From a bacterium (GTDB lineage: Bacteria; Armatimonadota; Abditibacteriia; Abditibacteriales; Abditibacteriaceae): a DNA stretch of 40,866 bases. Positions 25,340-33,191 of the stretch are shown piece by piece. A program made the position numbers and the translations under genes. The stretch is from the NCBI GenBank assembly GCA_004172935.1, contig SDZD01000056.1, positions 1 to 40,866 on the forward strand, in the 5' to 3' direction. The notes below the pieces were generated by a model. It was not told the DNA's origin. It searched no databases and was given only the letters and a program-made list of their open reading frames with translations. How positions within the stretch are numbered: the stretch's first letter is position 1; every line of letters starts with the position of its first letter.

Positions 25340-28300
25340 ATGATTCATAGTTCTTTCTTGCGGCGCTGCGCCTCGGCGTGCGCCATCCTCCTCGCACTGG
25401 GGGCGACTCAAGCGGCCCACGCCGATAACTTCATCGTCACTAATGCCAACGATTCCGGGGCTGGCAGCTTGCGTCAAGCCATCATCAACGCAAACGCTAC
25501 CCCCGGCGATGACTCTATCTCCTTCGAAAAGCCAACCTTCGATACTCCCCACACTATTACCCTCACCTCTGGTGAGATGGTAATTGCTAACAGTGGTCAG
25601 CTTTTCATCGGGGCCAACAACATCACCATTGATGCGAGCGATGCCAGCCGCATCTTCAACATCCAGTCGCCCTCCACGGTCAGCATTTCCGGCTTCACCT
25701 TCGTCAAAGGCCGCAGTTCGGGCAATGGTGGCGCTATTCTGAGCAGCGGCAACTTAGCTCTGCGTAACTGCACCTTCGCCAACAACAATGTCGCTCCCGG
25801 CGGCGGCGGCGGAGCCGTGGCCAACATCGGCGGCACCTTGACCATTAATGGCGGTGCCTTCAACAACAACGCCAACTTCGCCGTCGATGGCAGCACGGGC
25901 GAGGCAACTGGCATCGGTGGCGGCGCCATCTACAACGCGGGCACGGCCACAGTCAGTGGCCTCACCTTTTTAGGCAACATCTCGTCGCGGGGCGTTGGCG
26001 GCGCCATTTTCAACAATGATGGCTGCTCGTTGAGCGTAAGCAAAACCAACTTCGTCAACAATAACACCCTCACCCCCACAAATCAGTCGGCGGGCAGCGG
26101 CAGCGCCATCCAAAACGAAGGTCGTCTTACCGTCGATGCCACCTACATTAGCGGCGGCAGCAGTGCCACCGGAGGTGGAATCGCGAACGTGGGAGGAGAA
26201 GCTTCTTTCACGAACTGCTCTTTCTACGGTAACAGAGGCTTCGTTCGCGGCGGCGCCATTAGCAACGCCCCTTCCCAGAGCGATGCTGCCACCCTGTCCC
26301 TCGAAAGCTGCACCATGATTTATAACCTTGGCAGCGTCGGGGCGGCCATCTACAGCCAAAGCGAAGCGACCTTGAATGTGAGCAACAGCATCGTAGCCAA
26401 GAACGATACGAACCAGCAATCCGGTTCCAACATTTCTGGCACTATCGCAGCGGGCGACTACAACCTCATCGACGTAACGGCAGGTGCCACTCTCTCAGGC
26501 ACACACAACATCATCGGACAAGACCCTCGCATTGATGGCCCTCACTACTACGGTGGCCCCTCGCAAGTGTTCCGCATCGCTGCCGACAGTCCTGCTGTTG
26601 ATGCTGGCAAGTCGGCTCTCACCGTCGATCAACGCGGCGGCAAACGCCCCCGTGACATCGCTGGCGTCCCCAATGCCGAAGGCGGCAACGCCAGCGACAT
26701 CGGCGCTTTCGAATACGAGCCATCGCAAACTGGCCCCAATTTCGTCGTCAACAGCACTAGCAACCACAACGATAGCGAGTGCAGTCCCGACGATTGCACA
26801 TTGTCCGAAGCCGTCTTCATTTCCAACAATGTCCCCGGTGCCAATACCATCACCTTCGACCCGGTGGTGTTCGCCAGAAGGCAGACAATTACGCTAGATA
26901 CTATATCGCTCTCTGTTTCCAGCGAGATAAATATTATCGGCCCCACTGTTTTTGGCACGGGTGTCACTATCAATTCCATCTCTGCGCCATTCAGCGGCAT
27001 TACTGTGTTGCAAGGCCCGCTTACTGTCTCAAATCTCACTTTTCAAGGTCGCACTGCCGGAATATCTTCATATCGTGACACGCTAACGGTGAACTCCTGT
27101 ACCTTCATCGGCTGTCGCATCGGTGTTCAAAACGGAACGTCCGCGTTGAGATCAAGTGTTTCGACGATAAATAATTCGACGTTCGTGGGTTGTACTTATG
27201 CAGCCATCGAGTGCAATCGCTCCAACCTCTCCAATGTCGTCAACATTAACTCCTGCACCATCGCCAACAATAACTATGGCCTGAGAGTTAATGGCGACAC
27301 CGTCAACCTGTCCAACTCGCTTGTAGTCGGCAACTCGAACGCCAACATCAATAATGTGGCCGGCACGGTCAACAGTGATTACAGCATCACCACGGGCACT
27401 TCCGCCGATGCAGGGCTGGACCCCAAAGGTCTTGGCTACAACGGAGGCCCGACCCAGACCATCGCCCTCATGCCGGGTAGCCCCGCCATCGACCAGGGCA
27501 ACACCACCCTCACCACAGAGCAGCGTGGTCTGGGCCGACCATCCGACCTCAAAGACATCCCCAACGCGCAGGGTGGCAACGGCTCGGACATGGGCGCCTT
27601 TGAACTCAACGAAGAACCCACAAGCGGCTTGTATCTCGTGGTCAACACCGCCGACGACCACGACGACGGCGTTTGCGGCGCCGCCGATTGCTCGCTGCGC
27701 GAAGCCATCAATCTCGCCAACGTCCCGAACGGGGCGCGAATCATCACCTTCGATTATGCGGTGTTCGGGGGCCGCAAAACGACCATCTTCATCAAAGGCG
27801 AAGCCCCGGTCATTCGGAGCAACGTCGGCATTCTGGCGCCCTTCACCGAAGGCTCCGGCGTCACCATCGAAAACCCCAACGCCACTTCCGGCTACGCGCT
27901 GCGCATCGAGAACGCTTCTCCTAACCTCACCTACCTCACGCTCAAGGGCTACAACGCCCTCTTTAATGGGGCTGGCGGTCAACAGACGACGACTGCTGAA
28001 TCTTGCACCTTTATCGGGCGCAATGTCGGCATCCAGAGCTACAGCAATATGCAGCTTTCCAACTGCACCGTCACTGGAAGTCAGGCCAGCGGAATTTTGA
28101 ATCGCTCTGGAACCCTGTCGCTGATTCACTGCACCGTTGCGGGCAACAATCAGGGACTCAACATCGAGGCTGGCAGCGCCACCCTCACCAATACTCTCAT
28201 CGCTGGCAATACCACCAACCTCGCAGGTTTGGCTCCCGTCGGTGGCACCAACAACATCACTGCTGGCACTGCCACCGAAGTCGGTCTTGCCACCGACCAA

Positions 28301-29521
28301 CAGGGCAACGCCCTGCTGGCCGATAATGGGGGCCGTACACCAACCATCGCCTTGCTTGCTGGCAGCCTCGCTATTAATGGTGGTACTGGCTCGGTGAGCT
28401 ACGACCAACGTGGTGTAAGGCGCGACTTCACCCCCGACATCGGCGCCTACGAATTTGTGCCACCTCCATCGTATGCCCCCTCGGTCGTCTCACTTGCGCC
28501 GCTGGGCGCCACCGATAAAGTCGGCACTAAGCGCACCTTCACCCTTACTGTCAGCGATGCCAACGGCATTTTTGACATCAATGAGGCGTGGTTAATGATT
28601 AATGAGCGCCTTTCCTGGAACGGCGGCGCCACGCTTATCTACGTGCCCAGCGCCACCTCGCCCACCAGTGGTCTCCTCTATTTGCGCGCCGCTGATGGCC
28701 TGTCCTTCCTACCTGCCATGCAAATTGGCGTTGGAGCCAGCACCAAAGCCGCCCTCGATAATGGCGCCATCAATGTTCTCGCCCGCGATGTCAAAGTCAC
28801 CACATCGGGCAACTCCATCACGCTTAATCTGCCCCTCACCATCCGTGACGGCTTGGTCGGCGTTAACCGCCTCTTCGCTCGTGTCGTCGATAAAAATGGC
28901 GCTCTCGACCCAACAGCTGGCCCCGGCGATAACGGCTATCGTCGCTTTGGTAACTACATTGTCCAGCCGCAGTTCGCGGGCGAAACCAACAGCGCCCCGA
29001 TACTCAGCAAACTGACGCCAACCACCACCAACACCGCTCTCACCACGGCGGGTCTTGGCCCCGTCCAGCAATTTAGCTTCTTTGCCGTCGATGAGAACGG
29101 CACAGGCGACATCGAAAGCGTCTGGTTCTCAGCGGGCAAGCAGCGTAACTGGACCAATAGCGCCACCTTCATCTACACGCCGCGCACCCGTCGCTTGGTG
29201 CTGCGCTCCGATGACGGCAACAGCTTCCTCGGCGGCGGCATCATCGGCACGCCGGGCATCATCGAAAACTCACAGGTGCGCGTCGATCTTTCCAAAGTCC
29301 GAGTCCTCACCTACGGCGATGGTAAAACCCTTGGCATCATCCTGCCCGTACAAGCTAAACGCGGCCTGCTTGGCCAAAACAAAGTTTGGCTGCGGGTGCA
29401 AGATAACCAACGCGCCACCGCGCCCAATGGCGACGAGCAGGGATACGTCCAAAGCGGCACCTGGAACGTAGTGCAGGGCAGCACCCCGGCCATCTCCGCC
29501 TTTTCGGCTGCTGGTTCCTGA
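25340..29521 (+). CDS. Array protein 5: exported three-cassette beta-helix protein with twin C-terminal domains
   Basis: 1393 residues, the largest member. Signal peptide about 1-28 (CAILLALGATQAAHA). Cassette A (about 29-460) opens with DSGAGSLRQAIINAN and closes with GGPSQVFRIAADSPAVDAG...DIGAFE. Cassette B (about 467-757) opens with a degenerate CSPDDCTLSEAV and closes with GGPTQTIALMPGSPAIDQG...DMGAFE. Cassette C (about 763-1040) opens with DDHDDGVCGAADCSLREAI and closes with GGRTPTIALLAGSLAINGG...DIGAYE. Twin C-terminal domains are at about 1047-1213 and 1217-1380; the tail ends FSAAGS. ATG 25340 was preferred over 25325 because it matches the family N-terminus and the promoter-to-start distance of the other members. 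The C-terminal half is nearest to that of protein 1. Confidence 0.87.
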   Translation: MIHSSFLRRCASACAILLALGATQAAHADNFIVTNANDSGAGSLRQAIINANATPGDDSISFEKPTFDTPHTITLTSGEMVIANSGQLFIGANNITIDASDASRIFNIQSPSTVSISGFTFVKGRSSGNGGAILSSGNLALRNCTFANNNVAPGGGGGAVANIGGTLTINGGAFNNNANFAVDGSTGEATGIGGGAIYNAGTATVSGLTFLGNISSRGVGGAIFNNDGCSLSVSKTNFVNNNTLTPTNQSAGSGSAIQNEGRLTVDATYISGGSSATGGGIANVGGEASFTNCSFYGNRGFVRGGAISNAPSQSDAATLSLESCTMIYNLGSVGAAIYSQSEATLNVSNSIVAKNDTNQQSGSNISGTIAAGDYNLIDVTAGATLSGTHNIIGQDPRIDGPHYYGGPSQVFRIAADSPAVDAGKSALTVDQRGGKRPRDIAGVPNAEGGNASDIGAFEYEPSQTGPNFVVNSTSNHNDSECSPDDCTLSEAVFISNNVPGANTITFDPVVFARRQTITLDTISLSVSSEINIIGPTVFGTGVTINSISAPFSGITVLQGPLTVSNLTFQGRTAGISSYRDTLTVNSCTFIGCRIGVQNGTSALRSSVSTINNSTFVGCTYAAIECNRSNLSNVVNINSCTIANNNYGLRVNGDTVNLSNSLVVGNSNANINNVAGTVNSDYSITTGTSADAGLDPKGLGYNGGPTQTIALMPGSPAIDQGNTTLTTEQRGLGRPSDLKDIPNAQGGNGSDMGAFELNEEPTSGLYLVVNTADDHDDGVCGAADCSLREAINLANVPNGARIITFDYAVFGGRKTTIFIKGEAPVIRSNVGILAPFTEGSGVTIENPNATSGYALRIENASPNLTYLTLKGYNALFNGAGGQQTTTAESCTFIGRNVGIQSYSNMQLSNCTVTGSQASGILNRSGTLSLIHCTVAGNNQGLNIEAGSATLTNTLIAGNTTNLAGLAPVGGTNNITAGTATEVGLATDQQGNALLADNGGRTPTIALLAGSLAINGGTGSVSYDQRGVRRDFTPDIGAYEFVPPPSYAPSVVSLAPLGATDKVGTKRTFTLTVSDANGIFDINEAWLMINERLSWNGGATLIYVPSATSPTSGLLYLRAADGLSFLPAMQIGVGASTKAALDNGAINVLARDVKVTTSGNSITLNLPLTIRDGLVGVNRLFARVVDKNGALDPTAGPGDNGYRRFGNYIVQPQFAGETNSAPILSKLTPTTTNTALTTAGLGPVQQFSFFAVDENGTGDIESVWFSAGKQRNWTNSATFIYTPRTRRLVLRSDDGNSFLGGGIIGTPGIIENSQVRVDLSKVRVLTYGDGKTLGIILPVQAKRGLLGQNKVWLRVQDNQRATAPNGDEQGYVQSGTWNVVQGSTPAISAFSAAGS

Positions 29522-29543
29522 GGCCACCCTCAATGGCTGAAAC

Positions 29544-29579
29544 AGCAAAAAGGCCACTCATTCGAGTGGCCTTTTTGCT
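29544..29579 (+). terminator. Terminator of array gene 5
   Basis: GGCCACTC (29552-29559), loop ATTC and GAGTGGCC (29564-29571), flanked by AAAAA and TTTTT so the stem extends further. A classical rho-independent terminator, likely active in both directions. The remaining gap to 29800 shows nothing recognisable. Confidence 0.92.
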
Positions 29580-29800
29580 TTGATGAAGGAACGGGAGATA
29601 TGATCAAACAGTTCCGCCCAAGTCCGGGGGAACCTGGACGCCCCCTATCTAGAACGATTCTTGCCAAGAGAAAGGTTCGTGTCAAGGAAACTCACCCATC
29701 CCCTCTTCTTCCCCATCCTGATTTCTTGTGCTCGACTTCTCTATTGGAATAGTTGCGCCCTTCCCACTCTAAGCGCCCAACTATGGCGTACCAAACGCAC

Positions 29801-29829
29801 AAAAGCCTCCCGAAAATTCGAGAGGCTTT
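29801..29829 (-). terminator. Terminator of the Flp pilin gene
   Basis: AAAAGCCTC and GAGGCTTT form the stem around CCGAAAATTCGA. On the minus strand it is followed by TTTTGTG and lies 22 bp past the pilin stop. Confidence 0.85.
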
Positions 29830-29850
29830 CTTGTGTTTGATCTTTGAGAA

Positions 29851-30015
29851 TCAGGTTGTGGCGTTGAGGTTGCTGGCCGTGCTGTTGAAGGTGTTCTTGA
29901 TTTTGTTGCCCAACAGGGTCAAAACGCCGATAACGACGATGGCGATGAGCGAGATCAGCAAACCATATTCAACGAGGGTCTGGCCCTCTTCTTCTTGCAA
30001 AAACTGTTTGATCAT
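29851..30015 (-). CDS. Flp/Fap-type type IVb pilin
   Basis: A 54-residue pilin precursor. It begins MIKQFLQEEEG and continues QTLVEYGLLISLIAIVVIGV. The prepilin peptidase site is G11/Q12 with the E and Y at positions +5 and +6 of the mature protein, as in Flp pilins, followed by a single hydrophobic helix and a short polar tail (KNTFNSTASNLNATT). The mature subunit would be about 43 residues and would polymerise through the helix into a thin Tad/Flp pilus. An AAGGA is present on the minus strand but rather far upstream (about 20 bases). No Tad secretion genes (cpaF/tadA ATPase, prepilin peptidase, secretin) are in the window, so assembly must rely on genes elsewhere. Confidence 0.9.
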   Translation of the reverse strand: MIKQFLQEEEGQTLVEYGLLISLIAIVVIGVLTLLGNKIKNTFNSTASNLNATT

Positions 30016-30281
30016 GATGATTTTTTGTGTGTCTATCCTTGTAAATTTGCGCGTGGTGCAGGAGTTCTAGAGTTGAGTTGGCTTCGTTTTGCCCCCGGCC
30101 TCATCTCGTCCGTTCCTCTCGACCTTGCTGATTACTATCTAGAAACATTGTTGCCATTTGAAAAATAATTTTCAGAACGTTTCGTTGTGCCAATTACCTC
30201 GCTGATTCGCGCCCCTACAAAAGTCCCTGATTAAAAAACGCCTTGCCGAAATCTCAAATTTAAGGTTGATTTAACTCTGCA
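30016..30281. other. Intergenic region between divergent Flp pilin and phosphonate operon
   Basis: This must hold the leftward pilin promoter and upstream control DNA of the phosphonate operon. The part 30150-30280 is AT-rich. Apart from the inverted repeat annotated separately at 30282-30295, no clear element is seen. Confidence 0.4.
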
Positions 30282-30295
30282 GTAACAGCAGTTAC
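30282..30295. promoter_or_regulatory. Candidate operator GTAACAGCAGTTAC (site 1)
   Basis: An inverted repeat, GTAAC-AGCA-GTTAC, 24 bp before the phosphonate operon's first ATG. A possible -10 (TACAAT, 30298-30303) follows 2 bp later, so a bound protein would overlap the core promoter. The same GTAAC-N4-GTTA pattern occurs at 35975 and 39031. It can also be read as a 9-bp direct repeat (GCAGTAAC, GCAGTTAC). Confidence 0.5.
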
Positions 30296-30319
30296 CCTAC
30301 AATAAAAGGACAAAGTTTG

Positions 30320-31465
30320 ATGATTGTAAATTCACCGCGATTCGATTTGGTGGTAGTTGGAGCTGGTATCGTTGGCCTCGCCCATGCTTATCAGGCCGCA
30401 AGGGCAGGGCGTAAGGTGTTGGTCTGCGAACGCAGCCCGCGCGCTATGGGCGCTTCGGTGCGTAACTTCGGCATGATTTGGCCCTCTGGGCAGGCGCAGG
30501 GCTTCGTACAGGAAATCGCCCTGCGCTCGCGCGACCACTGGTTGCAGGTGGCGAAAGGGGCCGGGTTATGGCACAACCCCTGCGGCTCGTTGCACCTCGC
30601 CTACGCCGACGACGAAATGCAGGTTCTCGAAGAGTTCGTGCAATTCGGAGCCTCCCAACTCGATGTGCGATTGTTATCGCGCGACGAAATCGCCGCTCGT
30701 TATGGCGCCGTCAAACTCGATGGGCTGCGCGGTGGCCTGTTCTCCTCCGAAGATGTTTGCGTCGACCCGCGCCAATCTATCAGCGAAATCCCCGCTTACC
30801 TGCAGCGCGAGTTCGGCGTCGAGTTTCGCTTCAACACTGCCGTCATCGGTTGGGACGCAGGAGTCGCAAAAACCTCACGCGGCGATGTATCAGCTTCTCA
30901 CTTACTCGTGTGTGGTGGCGACGATTTCCAAACCCTGTTCCCCGAAACCTTCGATAGCAGCGGCCTCATTCGCTGCAAACTCCAGATGATGCGTTCGCAG
31001 CCTCAGGGAGCCGACTCGCAGCTGGACGTTATGCTGGCTGGCGGACTCACGTTGGGCCATTACGCTTCGTTCGAGGCGTGTCCTTCGCTGCCTGCGCTCA
31101 AACAGCGCTTTGCGCGCGATTTGCCCGATTACAAACGCTGGGGCATTCACGTCATGGCCTCGCAACACGGCACCGGGGAAATCACCATCGGCGACTCGCA
31201 CGAATATTTCAATCTCGATTCGCCCGTGCCGCCCTTCGACCGCGATGAAGTCGATAGCCTCATTCTCGATTACCTCAACACCTTCTTGAATGTGCCCGAC
31301 TTGAAAATCGCCCAGCGTTGGCAGGGGGTTTACGCCAAACACCCCGAAAAAACCTTCTTTGTCGCTCACCCCGCCGAGGGCGCAACTGTTGTGGGCGGGG
31401 TCGGCGGCGCTGGCATGACGCTTTCGTTCGGACTCGCCGAAAAAATCATCAAGGAACTCAACTGA
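30320..31465 (+). CDS. FAD-dependent oxidoreductase of phosphonate degradation (TIGR03364 type)
   Basis: A 381-residue flavoprotein of the D-amino-acid oxidase (DAO) fold. The FAD-binding GAGIVG is at residues 14-19, and the subgroup marker GASVRNFGMIWPSGQ follows at about 42-56. The C-terminal flavin motif is in GGVGGAGMTLSFG. Family members occur in 2-aminoethylphosphonate (AEP) gene clusters and are thought to oxidise AEP or its N-methyl derivative to phosphonoacetaldehyde (from memory; a PbfD-type name has been used). Here it directly precedes a phosphonatase-like gene, 5 bp apart, so product hand-off is plausible. AAAGGA lies 9 bases before ATG 30320; a TTG at 30317 is an alternative start. 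No PhnW transaminase is present in the operon. Confidence 0.88.
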   Translation: MIVNSPRFDLVVVGAGIVGLAHAYQAARAGRKVLVCERSPRAMGASVRNFGMIWPSGQAQGFVQEIALRSRDHWLQVAKGAGLWHNPCGSLHLAYADDEMQVLEEFVQFGASQLDVRLLSRDEIAARYGAVKLDGLRGGLFSSEDVCVDPRQSISEIPAYLQREFGVEFRFNTAVIGWDAGVAKTSRGDVSASHLLVCGGDDFQTLFPETFDSSGLIRCKLQMMRSQPQGADSQLDVMLAGGLTLGHYASFEACPSLPALKQRFARDLPDYKRWGIHVMASQHGTGEITIGDSHEYFNLDSPVPPFDRDEVDSLILDYLNTFLNVPDLKIAQRWQGVYAKHPEKTFFVAHPAEGATVVGGVGGAGMTLSFGLAEKIIKELN

Positions 31466-31470
31466 AAACC

Positions 31471-32145
31471 ATGAAAATCGAACTCGTTGTATTTGATATT
31501 GCCGGAACAACCGTCGAAGACGATGACGCCGTTAACGATAGTTTTCGCGCTGCTCTCAATGGCGCCGGACTCGAAGTACCCTACGAAGTTGTGAATGCCC
31601 GTATGGGCTTCGCCAAACCCTATGCCATCCGCGAAATCCTTTATGAAGTGCAGGGCAGTGCCGACGATAAACAGGTCGAAACCATCCACTCCGATTTTGT
31701 GGCGCGTATGATCGACTACTACGAAACCACCCCGAAGCTCCGCGAAGTCCCCGGCGCCCGCCAAACCTTCGACACTTTGCGAGCAGCCGGAATAAAGGTC
31801 GCGCTCGACACTGGCTTCTCGCGTCCCATCACCGACATCATCCTGCGCCGCCTCGGCTGGATTGAGGGTGTTGTCGATGCCACGGTTTGCCCCGAAGAAG
31901 CGGGCGCCGGACGCCCCCAACCGCTGATGATTCGTTCTCTGATGGCCGAGTTAGGCGTCTCCGACCCGGCGTGCGTTGCCAAAGTCGGCGACACCCCCTC
32001 CGATATGGAAGAGGGAGCCAATGCAGGCTGCTCCTACATCGTGGGCGTCACTGGCGGCACTCACTCGCGCGAACAACTCGAAATCTACCCGCACACCCAC
32101 ATCATCGGCACCGTCGCCGAACTGCCCGCCCTCCTACTCGTGTAA
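31471..32145 (+). CDS. Phosphonatase-like HAD hydrolase (PhnX-like, TIGR03351 type)
   Basis: A 224-residue HAD protein expected to cleave phosphonoacetaldehyde to acetaldehyde and phosphate. D9 in VVFDIAGTT is the nucleophile, and the usual second Asp is A11, as in true phosphonatases. A lysine equivalent to the Schiff-base lysine of PhnX is present: K49 in ARMGFAKPYAIREIL. Further matches are the AGRPQPLM segment and KVGDTPSDMEEGANAG with its metal-binding aspartates. The presence of both A11 and K49 supports real C-P bond hydrolysis and not ordinary phosphatase activity. ATG 31471 was chosen because upstream in-frame sequence is the C-terminal coding region of the oxidoreductase. It forms an operon with the neighbours on both sides. 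Confidence 0.88.
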   Translation: MKIELVVFDIAGTTVEDDDAVNDSFRAALNGAGLEVPYEVVNARMGFAKPYAIREILYEVQGSADDKQVETIHSDFVARMIDYYETTPKLREVPGARQTFDTLRAAGIKVALDTGFSRPITDIILRRLGWIEGVVDATVCPEEAGAGRPQPLMIRSLMAELGVSDPACVAKVGDTPSDMEEGANAGCSYIVGVTGGTHSREQLEIYPHTHIIGTVAELPALLLV

Positions 32146-32216
32146 ATGACCCTTTATCTCCCCCTTAATGTCGTTGTGCTTCACTACCACGTTCGTCCTG
32201 ACAGCTTTTAATTGCC

Positions 32217-33155
32217 GTGTTACCTTCAATTTTCCGTTTTCCTGTGTTGTGCGTCGGCGCCGCGTTGCTCGTGACTGCCGCTGGATGTGGCTCTAATTCC
32301 GCGACCCCTGCGTCGTCTGCAACTGGCGAGGGGGCGACAGCCAAAGCTCCCACCAGGCTCACCATCGGTTTCGTCCCCACCCAGGAAGCTGATAAGACCT
32401 CGCAAAACGCCGCTCCGCTCGTCGCCTACCTCGAAAAAGAGTTGAAGATGCCAGTGACGGCTTTCACCGCCACCAACTACGCGGGTCTCATCGAAGCGAT
32501 GGGTTCTGGCAAAGTCGATGTCGGCGAACTCCCCGCCCTCGGTTATGTGTTGGCCAACGAGCAAAACGGTGCCAAGTTGTTATGCCAGACCACGCGCGAC
32601 GGTAAAAGCACCTATCGCACCCAGTTCGTCGCCCTCGCCTCGTCGCCACTGAAGAAAATCGAGGAAGCCAAAGGTAAAAAGATGGCGTTCGTCGATCCCG
32701 GTTCGACTTCGGGCTACCTGTTCCCCGCTGCCTACCTGAAGAAAGAGGGCTTCGACCCCGAAAAGTTCTTCTCGCAAACCACCTTCGCTGGCTCCCACGA
32801 TGCCGCCATCATCGCGGTTTATAACGGCGATGTCGATGTCGCGGCGGTTTACGAGGACGCCCGCAACGTGGTGTCGCGTAACCCCGCCTATAAGGATGTC
32901 AAGTCCAAAGTCAAAGTCATCGGCTACAGCGCCCCCATTCCCAACGAAACTTTCTCGACGCGCGCCGACTTAGACCCAGCCCTGTCGGCCAAAATCCACG
33001 ACGCGCTGTTGACCTACGCCAAAACGCCCGAAGGCAAGAAAACGCTGAACAGCATTCTCGATGTCGACGGACTGCACGACGGCAAAGACAGCGATTACGA
33101 CGTGGTGCGCCAGACCGCCAAAACGATGGATTTGGGGCCAGACTCACTGGGATAA
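32217..33155 (+). CDS. phnD: Phosphonate ABC transporter, substrate-binding lipoprotein
   Basis: 312 residues. Lipoprotein signal with C24 (LVTAAGC). The PhnD fold is recognisable: TIGFVPTQEADKTSQNAAPL, TNYAGLIEAMGSGKVDVGELPALGYVLA, VDPGSTSGYLFPAAYL and AGSHDAAIIAVYNGDVDVAAVYED, the loops that hold the phosphonate and the 2-amino group. It delivers phosphonates (AEP or related) to PhnE. The start is GTG at 32217, 71 bp after the hydrolase gene; no ATG gives a complete signal peptide. The FAD and phosphonatase genes upstream and the PhnC/PhnE genes downstream make the substrate assignment firm at class level. Confidence 0.93.
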   Translation: MLPSIFRFPVLCVGAALLVTAAGCGSNSATPASSATGEGATAKAPTRLTIGFVPTQEADKTSQNAAPLVAYLEKELKMPVTAFTATNYAGLIEAMGSGKVDVGELPALGYVLANEQNGAKLLCQTTRDGKSTYRTQFVALASSPLKKIEEAKGKKMAFVDPGSTSGYLFPAAYLKKEGFDPEKFFSQTTFAGSHDAAIIAVYNGDVDVAAVYEDARNVVSRNPAYKDVKSKVKVIGYSAPIPNETFSTRADLDPALSAKIHDALLTYAKTPEGKKTLNSILDVDGLHDGKDSDYDVVRQTAKTMDLGPDSLG

Positions 33156-33191
33156 CAGGCGCAGAGTCGTGCCTTTGGGGGGACAATTTCG

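Noticed and set aside
27152..28408. Long minus-strand ORF (418 residues) opposite array gene 5
   Set aside because: It is a shadow of a repetitive, codon-biased plus-strand gene; it has low-complexity GVDGEGG-like sequence, no family and no ribosome site.
10912..29521. Array considered as contact-dependent toxins or phage tail fibres
   Set aside because: No toxin tip, immunity gene, two-partner secretion domain or phage gene is present; the C-terminus is constant, opposite to toxin-tip systems.
29753..30070. Plus-strand ORF of 105 residues over the Flp pilin
   Set aside because: The minus strand encodes a textbook Flp prepilin with a terminator; the plus-strand product has no recognisable features.
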